A stretch of DNA of 64,000 nucleotides from Moringa oleifera. Its lineage: Eukaryota > Streptophyta > Magnoliopsida > Brassicales > Moringaceae. A program made the translations under genes and the position numbers. The notes beneath the pieces are model-generated. The model was not told the DNA's origin. It saw nothing but the letters and a program-made list of their open reading frames with translations, and did no database searches. The stretch lies in contig JAJFZO010000889.1 of assembly GCA_021397835.1 (NCBI GenBank), forward strand, positions 1,736,001 through 1,800,000, read 5' to 3'. This document shows, piece by piece, positions 47,947 to 61,835 of this stretch (positions are counted from its first letter, which is position 1; every line of letters begins with the position of its first letter).

Positions 47947-50900
47947 AATTATAAAAAAAATCTATGATCTCCAAAGAAATGCAAATTTCCCCTCCTTTTA
48001 TTTTTCCAATATTTCCATTTTATCATCTTACCTGTTCTTTTTTAATTATATAGGAATTTAGATTTGTCCCACTAAAAATGTGTTGGTGGGGCATTATAGT
48101 ACCACTTGGGCAAGCAATCCATTGTGTTACTAAATGATTAAATATGGACCAATTTTTTGCAATTGTATGTCGGTCCATATTAATTGTGTTTCTCAGCAAT
48201 AAACCTATAGTTATAATTATGATTTTGCACATTTTAAACATGACACGCATTTCAAGGTTTTTGAGCTTGGATTTTAGCAGTGAATTGGTACTTTCCAGCT
48301 CTTTCTTCGCAGAAACTGAGGAATATTAGCAGCCTCTCTTTGCTTTAGTGCTCACTTGCCAATTGGTGCCTCTACACGCCCAACTAGAGCGTGCAATCCC
48401 CCACATGTAAAACAGTTAGACTAATAAAATAAATGTTTACATAATTATTTAAACATATCAATTAATAAAATATAAAATTTATATACTATGGAAGCATAAA
48501 GTAAGATATTAAATTATTTATATTTATATAATATAATAATATTGAACCAAACGGAATCAATTACACTCCAATTTTAGGTTAATTTAATTAAAGGTACAAA
48601 TCTTAAATTTGCTTAATGGAGGGTGCTTGCATTGCACTGCACGCGCTATTGTGGAGATTGCAGATTGTGCCAGTTACTCAGAGGTTGAGGGTACTTTCGT
48701 CATTTAGATGCAACCGACGGTTTCGACTCAATGTGTCGGTGGCCGCTTGGGTGTAGGTACAGTCAGGACTGTTTGGTTAGGCGGATATCCTTGGCTATTG
48801 TCATGTACCCTTGTCTCTTCTGCTCCTGCTTATTTCTCGGTGGTTTTCCGCTGCGGTGAGTGTGTGCTAGTGATTGCTATAAGGCTGGACCCCACGATAG
48901 TATCAACGATATTTAGAGCATTTGATGAGATCTCGACCATTTATTCAACTAAGTGATGAAGCGTGGGCCCCGCTTCAAAATTAAATCGTAATCAAGCCAG
49001 ATGAGACGATCTTGACTAATTTGAACGTGACTTCTTAAAATGATTTTTTTGATGCTCGAAAACAAATTAAGGAAATGGTACCGACAGCATTTAGTACCCT
49101 TAAACCTGAATTTCGTGGGGAAGGTCTGAAGTAGGCCCTTGATCTCTGTAGTGAAGTAGGTTGTTAGGATGCTGAATTAGTTATTGAAGCGACGGAATGG
49201 AAGCCAGATTTTGATACAGGTCTGATAATTAATTCTGATTAAAGTTAAGGGATCAATGAAGCATCCTAAGTATGAAACATATAAGTGTAAATATTATCAT
49301 ATAATTAATAAATTATTATTATTATTATTATTATATAAAATTTTAAAATTTATTTTTAATTAAATTTTAAATATATTTTTAAAAACATTAATCTATCAAT
49401 TTAAATAAATTAAATTATATTAAAATTTTAAAAATTAATAATATTTAATTTTTTATAATAATTTTGATTCAATTTTTTTATAAATATAAAAAATATTCAC
49501 ATTACATTCAAAAAATTAAAAAAATTTTGAATATTAATACTATTTTTAAAATTTTTATATTTAATAATTTAAAAAATTTATAAAAAATAACTCGTAAGTC
49601 AAATATTTTTTAAATTCAACAGATAAATTTGAAAAAATATGTGTTTTTTATTTAAATTATTTTTTATGTATTTAAACAACAAAAATACCTTTAAATTTTC
49701 ACAATCATTTTAACATGAAATTCAATTTAAATGCAATTAATATGGTATAGTTTTTTATTAATTTTTAAAATAAAATTTTATTTAAAAAACAAACATAATA
49801 TTAATAAATAATTTAAATATATTTATTATATTTAATAATTATATATTAATATTTAAAAAAAATCAATGCAAATCAAATCAGTACTACAATATTGAGCATT
49901 CAAGAGACCGGAGAATGTGTCTTGTACATTAGCTTTCTGTTCATGGCCGATGGGCTTGACATCAGCTGACGGGTCAGCCACTGGCTGGTAATTCAAAAGG
50001 AAAATCTAAGCCGTTGAGATGCAAATCCTGAATTCACTTGTTCATAAGATAGATTATTTTTGTAATACGTTTCTCAATCTTAAGTTATAAACATATTAAT
50101 ATGTTTTCACTTGTTTAAAAAATTAATACCACTGTTGAGCACGAAGAACCAGAATAACTCATACTGTTTGGCCCAAGTTTAATTGCAAATGGGCTAAACA
50201 TCGTGCCTCAGACCCACGACTCTAGTCTGTGCACTTCTTCTGCTTTTCCCAGTGACCGCTTACTTTTTCCTTTGCCAAAATTTGAAAAAGAAAAACTTTC
50301 TTTTTTCATTTAAATTTTTACTAAATATTAATTTCTTAAACCTCAAATTTTATTTTTCTCTTTACTTCAATTATTAAGATCATAAATTATAATATCTAAT
50401 TTAAAATACTAACATATTAAATAAATAAAATTCAACCACAATGTTTTCCATACCATGAAAAAATAGAAAGGAAATATCTTATCCCCGACCAGTAGAATTG
50501 AACGCTTGACCATCTACGTTTAGTACAAGCACACGTGTAATGAAATTGAGGATACTGTATCAAGTACAACTATTACTGAGAGCATGACTTACTATAAATG
50601 CAATGCCACCGAATTTACTTTTTTAAATGTGTAGTGGACTTTCTATTGATTTGAATTATTCTTAAAAGTTTAATAAAATAAATATAAAAATAAATAAAAT
50701 ACTTATTAAAATGTTAGATGTTCATGTACTGCATGCGCTATAGCCTTCCGTGTAGAGAAGGTGCAGCAAAATTAGGAATTAGAATATAAAGAATAAACAG
50801 TAATTAGTGACCAAAATGACAACCACTATTAGCTATCAGTGAAGTCCTTATATTTTCTCTTAGAAAGTGAAATCCACTACTAGCTACTATGGCTTAACTT

Positions 50901-51638
50901 AACGGTGGCATTATCGTCAGGTAACACAACCAAAAAAGAAATTAGTTTAAGAATAGGATTTTACACTTTATAATTATTTTTCAAAGAGATTTCATATCAA
51001 ACATGCAAATTAATTTTTTTATTCAGATTCTCAATTTTATTGATTAAACATATACGTATTTGGTGTGTCAAACTGATCGAGATTAAGGGTGTATTTAATT
51101 GTGTGTTTTTTTTAATTTTTTAAAAATTATTTTTAAAATAAAAAAATTATATTGATAATATTATTTTTAAAATAATTTATTAAAATTTTTTGGGATGATT
51201 GATAATTATAATAGTGTTATTAATAAAAATTTATCTTCTGTATTTTCAATTGTTTTAAAAATTTTAAAAAACGTAAACAAAAAAAAATAATCCTCTCTTA
51301 TTTTCTGTTTTAAAAAATAAAAAATATTTTTAGAATCAAATGTTATAAAACATTTTTTAAGAATAAAAATCAAACAAGTTTTTTTTTTCAAGTTTTTTAA
51401 CTTTTTCACAAAAAATTATTTTATTTTTTTCATCTGATATATTTTTGAAGCGGGCATTTGGTCCTGGTGTATCAGTACGCGCTGGAACAGAGCTGTCAAT
51501 TGTCATTGCATCGCACCCAAACCACATGACATGCTACGCCACATATAGGAAGGACGATCAGCCGCTAACCATGCAAGTATACCTTTCAGGTCCGCACGCA
51601 GGAGTGGTCAAATGAAATGAGACTAATCACCCACCTGA
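47947..51638. other. AT-rich spacer
   Basis: 3' flank of the membrane-protein gene, then spacer. Bases 48600-49260 have balanced composition and a few open frames without family resemblance. 49310-49335 is an (ATT)n tract; 49335-49870 and 51000-51430 are very AT-rich. No gene is visible. Confidence 0.5.
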
Positions 51639-52708
51639 GGCCATCTCCAACGAGACGGCAAAACGGCAATTTGCCGTCAAAATTATGGTGAAATCGTCTC
51701 CAACGAGACGGTAAATTAGGTTCACCAATTTGGTGCAGCTACAGTACTGCATCAAATTTGATATTGTAGCTGAACCAAATTGATGAAATATTAAAAATAT
51801 ATATATTTTTATAAATTATTTTTTAAAGGTTTTAAATCAAATATATTTTTGATTAATAATTTAATAAATATATGATATTACTAGAAAAAATTATACCATT
51901 AAGAATATCTCATCAAGATCTTCAAAATAAGACCAATATTCAATATATAATTTTGTTTTATTTAAATTATTATTAATAACAATTTATTTAATTAATAATA
52001 AAATTATATATACTATTAATATTATTATTTAAAAATATATAAAAATTTAAAATAATTTATAATTTATGATATAATTTAAATTTTTGCATGAACATGATAA
52101 AAATAAATTTTTTTCAATTGATAACACAGTAGAATAAATATAACAACACATTAACGATTACAACTTAAATTGAAATTATAACATTAATTAAAATTAAAAT
52201 ACTTTAACAATAATAAATTAACCTTAAAACTATTTAAAATGTGGGAAAGTCATCTTCACTTCCTCCTACACATTAACGATTTGAATCATGTAGGTAAAAT
52301 TACTCTATCAAAAAATTATATATTATCTTAAAAATATAAGTAACTCATAAAAATAATTAAGTTAAAATTACGGTAAAAATATTTTTATAAAATTTAATTG
52401 ATAAATTATTAATTTTAAAATTACTAAAAATTATAATTTATTATATAATATTAATTTTTTAAAAATATATTAATAAAAATAAAAATTTTAAATTATATTA
52501 ATTATTTTAAAAATATTTATAAATTAATTAATATTTATAAATATTTTTATTAAAAATTATTGTAATATTATTATTAAAATAATATTATAACATTAATTTG
52601 GTGTTAATGGATTGAAGAAGAAAAAAATTTGGTGTTAGAATATTTTAAAAAGATTCTTTTTAAACAACAAATTGGTGTTAAATTTGGTGTTTTAGATTGG
52701 AGATAATC
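51639..52708 (+). mobile_element. Internally deleted Harbinger copy, 1070 bp, non-autonomous
   Basis: The left 630 bp match 21209-21852 of the complete element, including the terminal GGCCATCTCCAAC and the palindromic subterminal repeat, with few differences. The right 430 bp match its 25149-25584. About 3.3 kb with both genes is missing. The right terminus is decayed (GATTGGAGATAATC against GGTTGGAGATGGCC). Direct TGA triplets flank it (51636-51638 and 52709-52711), a variant of the TTA target. It carries no coding sequence and could move only with help from a complete element. Confidence 0.92.
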
Positions 52709-52711
52709 TGA

Positions 52712-55550
52712 GAGATGCGGTCTTCCACAAGGAAAACAGGACAACTCAGTGATGGGTGCAGTTCTTAACTTTACGGTTCTCGTACAGTTAGTTGCAATTG
52801 CCGCAAAGGGACAAATAATTTACTCCTTTGTGTTTTCCCCTTGTGAACATCGTAATAGCCGTCTCCATTGCTTCAATCATAAAAGCCGATCTCGAACTGA
52901 AGACATGTTTTGTCTCTTCCGTTTTAATTAAGACGGGGCACCACAGTCCCATGTTCGTATGATTAAAATGTTTCCTCATTATTATAAATTTAATTTCCAG
53001 TAATACTATATCACTAGTATTTTGGTGAACGATTAATAATTTTTTTAATTTTCGAGTGTTAATATTTTTAGTTTCGATTATTTATAAATATTTTTCGTTT
53101 TGAATATAATTTTATATGAAGCTTTTATAATTTTGTAACAAATTTATAAATATGTGTAAAATCATTAACATTGAGCAGAAAAAAATTTAAGTTCAAAATC
53201 ATTGAGGCACAAAAAAATTACATGATGGCTCAGAGATTAAAAAAAAAGAGTGAAATTTATTTTTCATATGCTGATTTATAAAGTAATTTTATGATTAATA
53301 TTAGATCGATTTGATAATGAAAAATATGCATTATTATAATTTCTTATACTTCATGCATCGCATTTTTAATTTTAAGTAATATTGCAATAGTGTTTCAGTA
53401 TATAACAAATTATAATAAATATAATTTCTAAATGATTTGATTTTTAATTTGAGTTAATTGTAGATATTTTCTATTTTAAATATATTTTTATAAAATTTTT
53501 ATCTTTTTAAAACACGTTTATGAATATGCATAAATTATTAGGCAAATGGTAGATTATATTATTTAAATTTTGAATCATATAATAAATAACGTATTTGGTA
53601 TGCTTGTGGATAATTTAGAGTATGTTTTTTTCCACAACGAGAAACAATTGTTGACGGTTAAGGAGGGTGGAAATGGGCATTAAAATGTAGATTGCTTGTA
53701 TGCAATTGTAAGTACTATACCCTTTTTAGTTATTTCCTCTTTAAAAATCATTATCTATGCTTTCATCCCTAATTAGACTCTAATAAATAACCCCCTTAGG
53801 GTCTCCATTGTCACTTCGCCTCCGACAAGTGTTTTGTGAACTTATGATATGCCTAAGACCTATGGGCTATGGCATGAGAGTTTGGCGATCCATATGATAT
53901 GGACATCCGGAACGGATCCCAAAATCAATCCCCTGTCAAAGATCCCATTCCTCCTCTAAAGGTAATCTTCCCACCGCCACAAATTCAAAACATCAAATTT
54001 AACATAATTTTGATTTTTTTTCAAAATATTTTATATAATTTTTAATTTCATTTTATATTAAAGTAATACAAATAAATATTATTATATTAATATTAAATAG
54101 TAATTATTACTAAATAATATTTACGTAAATTAAATTATATATTAAATATTGATTTTATTTTAAAAATATTAATGAAATATTTTTAATATACAACATATAT
54201 TGAATTATTTATTAAAAATAAATTTTATGTAAAAACTTAAACAATATATTAATATAAAAATTTTAGAAAATGTTTATTGTTACTACAACATTATTGGAGC
54301 ACTGTAACAATTACTTTTGGTGGAGCTTTGGCCATCAAGCCACCAGAAATATTACTCAGCTAGCTTGGAATTAAAAGTTTGGTTGAAATGAACTGAGGTC
54401 AGTCTTTTTAAAGTAAAAAATATATAATTTTTTTTTAAATAATTTATATTATTTAATATAAAATTTTAAAAATAATATTTTTAATAATTGATATTGTTAT
54501 GTTATCGCATGTGAATGTTTTATCTTTATTTATAATGTTTTACTTTCAATTAGGGAGTATCAAATTTTAGATTTTTTAAAAATTTGTTTATTTATTTGAT
54601 TTAATTAAATATGTTAATGCAATAAATAAATGCTTATTTTGCATTCAATTTTTAATTTTATTAGAAAAAGTTCTCAAATTTTAAAGATATATTATAATTG
54701 GGTTCAAATTAAGAATTTGAATATAAAAACAAACAAACTGACATGATAGAGTTTAGATCAAGAAGTACATTTAATATAAGATTTTTAATATATTTACTCT
54801 AAACTAAAATAAGTATATATTGAAATATTTTTAATATTAATACAAAAATTATAAAATTCTTTTATTTAAACATATTAATATAAAAACTATCAAAGCTTTC
54901 ATTTAAGTCAATAACATTTTATCGTTCTAATAAATAATTAGTGCAACATTAATGTATGTCACTTGTGTTTAATATTTTAGAATTAATTTAAAATGCAAAT
55001 GCGTGTAATTTTGAGGTTCGTGAATATCAATCGATAAAGCACCAAATCGAGTGTAATGCAACCTGAAAAGTTTATGGTAAGTACTGATATTTTTCAGAAA
55101 ACAAGGACTTTTGTGTAATTTCTGCTCTTTAATTCAAAACGGTAAAGAAGACCGGAGACAGGCGTGAAAGAAACTGGGGCCAAAGCCCACAAAACATAAA
55201 GAGGGAAAAATAACACTGTCAGCGCAATAATAGTCCCACTCACAGGAAATGGGTGGCCCATCTTAGACCCCTTTGTATACACTATTAACAATTCCACGCG
55301 CTCCCTGTCACTCGCTCTCTTGGAACTCAATCGCCGTTCTCCCGTTACCTGCATTTACGATTTTCCAAGGAAACCCACAAGGGGAAGATATAGCTCGTGT
55401 AGAATTGTGCGAGTGGGGGAAAATCCGATTTTTTTCAAAAATAAAATTATCGCTATTTCATTAAAACAGTCTACATATTTTCGTTTCATTACACCCAAGA
55501 TCTTCTCCTTGTTGTCAGAATCAAACCCCTCAGGACACCAAACGCCCTCT
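52712..55550. other. AT-rich spacer before the ARM/TPR gene
   Basis: No gene is visible. Mostly AT-rich, with islands of balanced composition at 52712-52980, 53640-53960 and 55080-55550. The last is probably the promoter and start of the leader of the ARM/TPR gene. Confidence 0.5.
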
Positions 55551-55557
55551 GCCACTT

Positions 55558-57143
55558 CTCTCTCTCTTTCTCTCTCTCTCTCCGAGCAGACTTGCCGGTC
55601 ACATTGGGCAGGAAAAAGAGAACGCTGAAATCTTAAGGAAAGTCTTATCCTTCTGCTTTTTCACAGGAGCTAAAGTGTTCTCCTTTGTTTTTGTTTCGGG
55701 TAAGGATTCCATTTTTTCGCTGCGTTCTCGTCTGTACTGGAAACTGGGTCATTAGAAGGTATCTGGTTCCCTTAAGCTCTCTTTTCTTTTTAAAGATAGA
55801 ATTCTCTGTTCAAATGTTTTAAACTTTTGCTTTTAAAATGTCCGTTCTAGCCTCAGTATATTCGAGTCGTCTTTTCCTGCTTATCCTCCAAGTTTTGGTT
55901 GATACTTTCTTTTCTTTTTCCCTTTCCGCAGACATTTGTTAGGTTTTGGTCTGTTGGTTTTGAGTCGTTGCATGCGATTTGGCATTTTGAAGGTTTGGAT
56001 CTTACTTGTAGAGTCTGAGATGGTTATTTTGTTGATTAAATTTTTGTTCTTTAGATCTAGTTGATTTGAAATTGCAGTAGTAGCTGTATTGAAGATGAAT
56101 TAGCTCCTTTAGTTGTTTATACTAAGAAGGTGACCGACTATGCTGTGGATTTATGTTGAATTCTAAGTATGTAATCGTTTCTTTTTCATTTTTTTTTTTT
56201 TGGGTGAAGTCCCATGCCTCTTGCTTTGAACAGCTAATGAAATTATTTATTCCATCTCAGCTATTGGCACTGCCCCTTTATTTGATCCTAAAAGCTATGG
56301 TTATTCCTGAAATTTAACTTTTATGGAAAAAAATACTTTTTCCTATTAATATATATATAGATTGCTTCATTTCTTTTGTTCTTATTTGCTTGCATGTGTT
56401 TGTGGTTGACTGAGGGGGTTCTTTGATATTATTTGGTTTCTGGAAATGATTTAATCTGGATGTAATGGCAAGGATGCTACTGTTTTGGTAGTCGGCGTCA
56501 CTTCCTGCACCTGGAAGAAGAAAGGTGATTTGATTGCACGCTTTTTAGGGAAGGAAGAGGGAGTAATTGTCTTGATACTGGTAGATAGCAGTTTTTGGAA
56601 CATTTAGGTCAGGAGATGCGTAAATGAGACATTTTTGGAGAAATACTGCATGAAGTTGTGAAACCTTTGACATTGTGAACACAGAGTTTTTTTTTTTTTT
56701 TTAATTTTTTCCCTTTGGATGAAAAATGGTGATCAATGTAATATAGTTTAAAGCAGATTCAGTTTTTTGTCTGGAAGAATCTAGAAACTTCTAGGGAGAT
56801 ACAAAATTGTACTTCAAAGTTTCACAACTGGTGTGACATGTGTGAATGGTACAAAAACATCAAATGTGGGATCAAATGGAGTTAAGCATATTAAATGGCA
56901 TCCATATCAGTTTTCAGAATCTTTATTGTAACAGATGCTAACACGTGGACCTTTAATTATCAAGAAGACAAATTTAAGAACTTTTTTTGTTATCGCTTAT
57001 AAATAAATAGCTGTTCATTTTGTGTGAGAGTCTAATATTTTGTTGTGTTTCATTGCTTTGCAGTGTTGGCTCATCTATCTGTTTTAGTCAGCCAATGAGC
57101 AGCTGAGTTGACACCCTGCAACCAAGTAGTTGACCGTCTGAAT
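55558..57143 (+). promoter_or_regulatory. Leader of the ARM/TPR gene with a probable 1.3-kb 5' UTR intron
   Basis: A CT-rich tract (55558-55582) marks a probable leader. Donor GAAG/GTATCTGG at 55758/55759 and acceptor CTTTGCAG/TGTTGGC at 57063/57064, with a T-rich intron between them, predict a leader intron of 1305 nt. Leader introns of this kind often raise expression in plants. The transcription start is not determined. Confidence 0.55.
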
Positions 57144-60100
57144 ATGGACAAAGTGTCTCCTGATTGTCCTTACCCAGGATGTTTCTTTTGTGTTATGAAG
57201 GAAGGAAATCCAAGTAAGAGGAGGGCCAGTATTCTGAAATTCTTCAGAGAACTTCCTTCTCAGGATGATGATGGTCAGGTTCTCCCAATTAGTGGTCTTT
57301 GGAACACAGCCATGGCACATCCCAATGATCCTGAGTTTATCGAGTTGGGAATCTTTGAATGCATGGCTGCACTAATATGGAAGGGACTAAAAAATCGTCG
57401 GTGGCTTTCACATGACCAAAATATATACATCCCCTATTATGCAGCTCATATTATTGGCTCCTACACCATGAATATGGAAGAATTTGCAGAAAGTGCTGTC
57501 CATGCTGGGGTGATTTCCCCATTGCTAGAACTTTTGAGGGGGAGATTGACATGGGTTGAACAAAGAGTGGCGGTGCGAGCTCTTGGGCATTTAGCTACAT
57601 ATGCCAACACTTTTCCTGCTATAGCAAGTCACAGTGAAATACTTGAGCTCTCCATTCAACTAGCAATGAGTTCGCTGGAAATAGTTTACTCACATTTTTA
57701 CCAATACGTTGATAGAAGGCTGAGTTACCACTGTGATCTGCTTACTCGTGGGATGGGTGGGGTTGAAATGGAGTCTAGGAAGGCAGAGGAATGGGCTAGT
57801 CAGTTGCAGTGCTGGTCACTACAGCTTATAAATTGCTTTGCCTTCAAACCTGAGTTTCTTCCTACTATATGCAAACCTGAATTTCTAGTGAAATTACCAG
57901 GCATGTGGGGTGGTCTTGTTAACGAAAACTCACCAGCTGGTATTGGTTTATTAAGGACAATTTGTCATCACAAGCTTGGTAGGGGTCCGGTTGCTGGCTG
58001 CCCTGGAATTGTTGAAGCATTGTGCAATATTGCTCGTTCTTCTGATGATTGGCAGTATATGGCTATTGACTGTCTCCTATGGTTGCTTCAAGACCCCAGT
58101 ACATGTCATAAGGTAACTTCGCTCCCATCTAAGTTTAATCTCGATGCCCCATGCTATTATCTGTTTTGTTATCACTCGCTAATCATAGTGTATAATGTAA
58201 TGAAGGACTATGTTTGCTTAATTATTTAAATTTAGATGGTGAGTGTGAGTTGATATTTTCAAAGAAAAGGATATTTGTTGTGGTTCAAATTTTGGGTTCT
58301 TTTACTGTCCTTCTTTCAAATCCATTTTCGCAGATGTGTGGAGATGTGCCTTCTGTATGCATGGCAACTGATCGAAATGGTAACTGCCAACTTGTCTGTA
58401 AAGTAGTTTTAAAGCGCTTTAAAGCTTGGGCTTGAGGTTTCTATGGTAGTGAGGTTCTACTAAGCTTTGACGCACAACCTTGAGGTTTTTGTTAGGCATT
58501 TTCCCACCTTAACCATATGTCCTAAACATGCATCTCATGCCAATATCATTGCAATTTTGTTGCCCTTGAGTTCCTGAATTTAGCGTCAGTAGTTCAATTG
58601 TCAAAGTTGAATATATTTTTATGTTTGAAACAAAGTTTACAAAAAGTAAATATATGTAAATGGGAAGCGGTCATATGTGTTGTTAAAAGAGAAGGTCTTG
58701 TTAAAAGAGAAGGTGCTTTACAGTCCTGCAAAGTAGCTTAATAGGTAGAGTGATCCAGATTTGGTCCTGACTATTACCCTTTTAACACGCTACTCTTAAA
58801 TACTTGAGCCTGTTCCATTCCTTCTGGCATATTTAGACTTCTGAAAATGCATTTTGCCGTAGATAATGATCCTTGCAAGCTGTCACAATAGAAAGTCTTC
58901 AACATTTCAGGAGCCATGTAAACATTTTTTCATTTGCATGGCTACTGTTGTTTCATGGAAGCAGTTTGTGTTATTAGTGTTTTTGTGTCACCTGCTTTAA
59001 GTTAGGCTTCTGTTGGGGAGTCGTATGAACTCAAGATTTCAACTATGCAGTGGGTTCTTGTCTGAGATTATTATCTGGGAACTCTACCATACAATCTATT
59101 AGGTGATGCAAAGTTATTGATTTTGAATTCTGTGATTGAAATTTTAATTCCCGTGATGCTCTCTGCATTGATGCCCAATCCTAGCCATGGGGTATGCTGA
59201 TCCTTAGCTTCACATGCTTTTTTAATCGTAGAAACTTTTGGATAGATGATTTTAAACTGCAACAGTTCTAAGCATCACCATATTGGGTTGCCATTAACAT
59301 TTAGCAAATTGGGGTGATGTACCTTATTCCAAAATAAGTGATGCCTATGTACATCAAATGTCAAAGGAACAGGAATTTTCCTCAAGAGTCACTTCTTTGC
59401 TTTGGGTTTTTGAATACCCATGATGATGTGAACTTCCACTTGTGTTGATTTGTAGGTGATTGATAAGGCGGTACCTGCCCTCATTGACCTTGCAGAAATT
59501 ACAACTCTCGGTGATCACAAAAAGCTTGGGGATACCATTGTTAATGTTCTTCAAGAATGTCTCCAATCACCAGGAACAGGACGCAACTCTATGAGTAACC
59601 GCACAAAAGAGCAGATTGAGGAACTGTTAAACTCAAGGCAGAGACTGAAATGGGAAAAGAATATGCCCAAAGACGATCTCCATATTAAACAGGCAGCAGC
59701 TCTGGTGGTCAAGCTTGAAGGAAACTCCCTGTTCTCATCAGGAAATATAGCTGGTGCTGCGTCAAAGTACTCAGAAGCATTGGCATTGTGTCCAATGAGA
59801 TCTAAAAAAGAGAGAGTTGTCCTGTACAGTAATCGAGCTCAGTGTCATCTTCTTTTGCAACAACCATTGGCTGCTATAAGCGATGCAACACATGCGTTGT
59901 GCCTTCACAACCCACTTAACCGTCATGCCAAAAGCCTTTGGAGAAGAGCTCAGGCTTATGATATGCTTGGCTTAGCTAAAGAGAGCTTGTTAGATGCGAT
60001 TCTATTCATAAATGAATGCTCTCAGTCAAATGACCCTGACCTCTCATTGAGGCAAAATAAGGTGCCTGACTATGCTGAGCGATTGGTCAAGAAGCAAATG

Positions 60101-60487
60101 CGTGCGGCTTGGTTATTTAGAGAGGCAGCCATCAAGCATGGGGGTGTTCATTGTGAGGGTGATGCTTGCGACATCTATGGTCACGAAAGTGACGACTCTG
60201 AATGGGAAACAGCAAGTGAAAGTGATATAGGAAATGATGGAAGGGATGAAATGGGTGATGATGATGATGACAACGATAGTGAATGGAAGAACGAGGATGA
60301 GCGAAGAGACAAATATGACAAGTCTTCATCAAAAGGTATTCAGCTCTTCCCTACTGGGTAATCTTTTGTTCCTTTTTTGTTTTGATAATAATTACTGGGT
60401 GAAAGTTTTAATGCAATTCCTTCTTTAATAAGAAACATAATTTTATCCACAGGAGCATGTAGGTTTGCCACTCTAGTACAACTGTAG
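57144..60487 (+). CDS. ARM-repeat / TPR-like protein (At5g10200-like)
   Basis: Exons 57144-58112, 59456-60335 and probably 60453-60487; 1884 nt, 627 aa, GT-AG introns in phase. The start MDKVSPDCPYPGCFFCVMKEG has a Cys motif (C8, C13, C16). It is followed by an armadillo-like helical region (for example GVISPLLELLRGRLTWVEQRVAVRALGHLATYA, here in two parts around residues 135-165). After intron 1 a TPR-like block appears (KLEGNSLFSSGNIAGAASKY, LYSNRAQCHLLLQQPLAAIS, SLWRRAQAYDMLGLAKESLL), then an acidic tail rich in Asp/Glu. The family is conserved in plants, probably a scaffold or co-chaperone-type adaptor; no specific function is known to me. If the last intron is retained the protein ends GIQLFPTG at 60361 instead of ACRFATLVQL. 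Confidence 0.88.
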
Positions 60488-61835
60488 TCTGTTTCAAGAC
60501 AGAAACTATATAGGTCTATAAATTCTTCACGCACTTCCTGGCAATTATATTTAGAAGCAAAAAAGTAAAGATGTAGATATGCATCAAAGTTATGCTGCAG
60601 TACTATCTCGTCTCCATCAGATCATTTTGTGACATCTACATGCTGATGGTTTTATTTAACTCTTGATTTGGTTCAGACGTAAAGCATGGATACAATATGC
60701 AGATAGCAGAAGATGAACCATGAAACTGCTTGAACAGGCAATGTTCAAATGTAACATACTTTGACAGCGGCAGTAAGTACCACAGATGAAGTGCCTATGG
60801 TTTTGGTTTCATTGAGTGTTATAAAATGGCAAATGATCTCTCAGTCTGAGAAGAAGCAGGCTTTAAAGAGAAACATGATTTTGGTCATTGTGTTTAGAAG
60901 AAAAAAAAAACTTATTATACATTTCCTCATTATTTTATTTTTTGTTCTCCCAAATTTTCATGTTGATTTCAACTGTAGAAAATGAACACAAGATTTTGAG
61001 TGTAGAGAACTATTGTTAGACTCAAGCATGTGAAAATTTGTGAGTAATTTAAAGAGGCTTGTGTATATAATTCACCAGACTTCTGACCTATCGTTGTTTT
61101 CTTTACTGTACCTTTTTGCTTCATTCTGGTTTCTCAGTTATATTTTCAGCAATGACCTGCTTATTAATTTAACTGCATTGCTTGTGAGGCCCTTTTTTTT
61201 TTATAAATAATTTTTGGGGTACATTATTTTTTACTTGGTGAGATAATACGATTATAATTAAAAATAAATAATATTTCATAAAATTTTAAAAGAATTTTGC
61301 GAGGGATTTGAAAATTAATATATGAGGCCTTTAAAATTGGGTGTGTGGTGTGGCCACAAACCAGATTGATGAGACTGCTAATGGGCTAAGTTCTAATGGT
61401 GGGCAAAGCGACGAAGTACATGTTTTGTCCATGTAAAGCTGGATTAAACAGGACCAGTGATTTTGACGGTGCCTTTATCATGGCTTATCCAAGCCCAAAG
61501 GTTCCCGCGAGGGTAAACGTGTAAAAGCAGATGGTCTATGGAGTGCAAAAACAAATTCTTGAACAGCCTCGTATTTCCATCAATTTTGTTCCCGCCAAAA
61601 GTAACAGACTAAGGAGATTCGAAACAATTGTAACGAACTGTGAGTGTATATGCTGGACACCAATCTCCTCCACACCAGCGCGTGATGCACCCACGGCGAC
61701 CTCCTTAACCGCTCTCAGATGGCCCTATAACTATCTTTTCCCTCCACATTTGTCTCTCATCTCGCTCACAACTTCCTTGCTACCTCCATCCGTCTCTGTT
61801 TCTCTCTTTCTTTCAAGCTCTCTGCTCCATCTCGC
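60488..61835. other. Spacer between the ARM/TPR and FLA genes
   Basis: 3' flank of the ARM/TPR gene with T- and A-rich runs, then a balanced region from about 61370 that is likely the FLA promoter. A TATA-like CCCTATAACTATC sits near 61723, about 110 bp before the FLA start, followed by a CT-rich leader. Confidence 0.5.

Noticed and set aside
48708..48956. 82-residue plus-strand open frame
   Set aside because: No recognisable motif, ordinary composition and no splice or promoter context.
58728..58800. tRNA-like segment (AGCTTAATAGGTAGAG)
   Set aside because: It resembles a D-arm only; no matching acceptor stem, anticodon arm or TTCGA loop follows.
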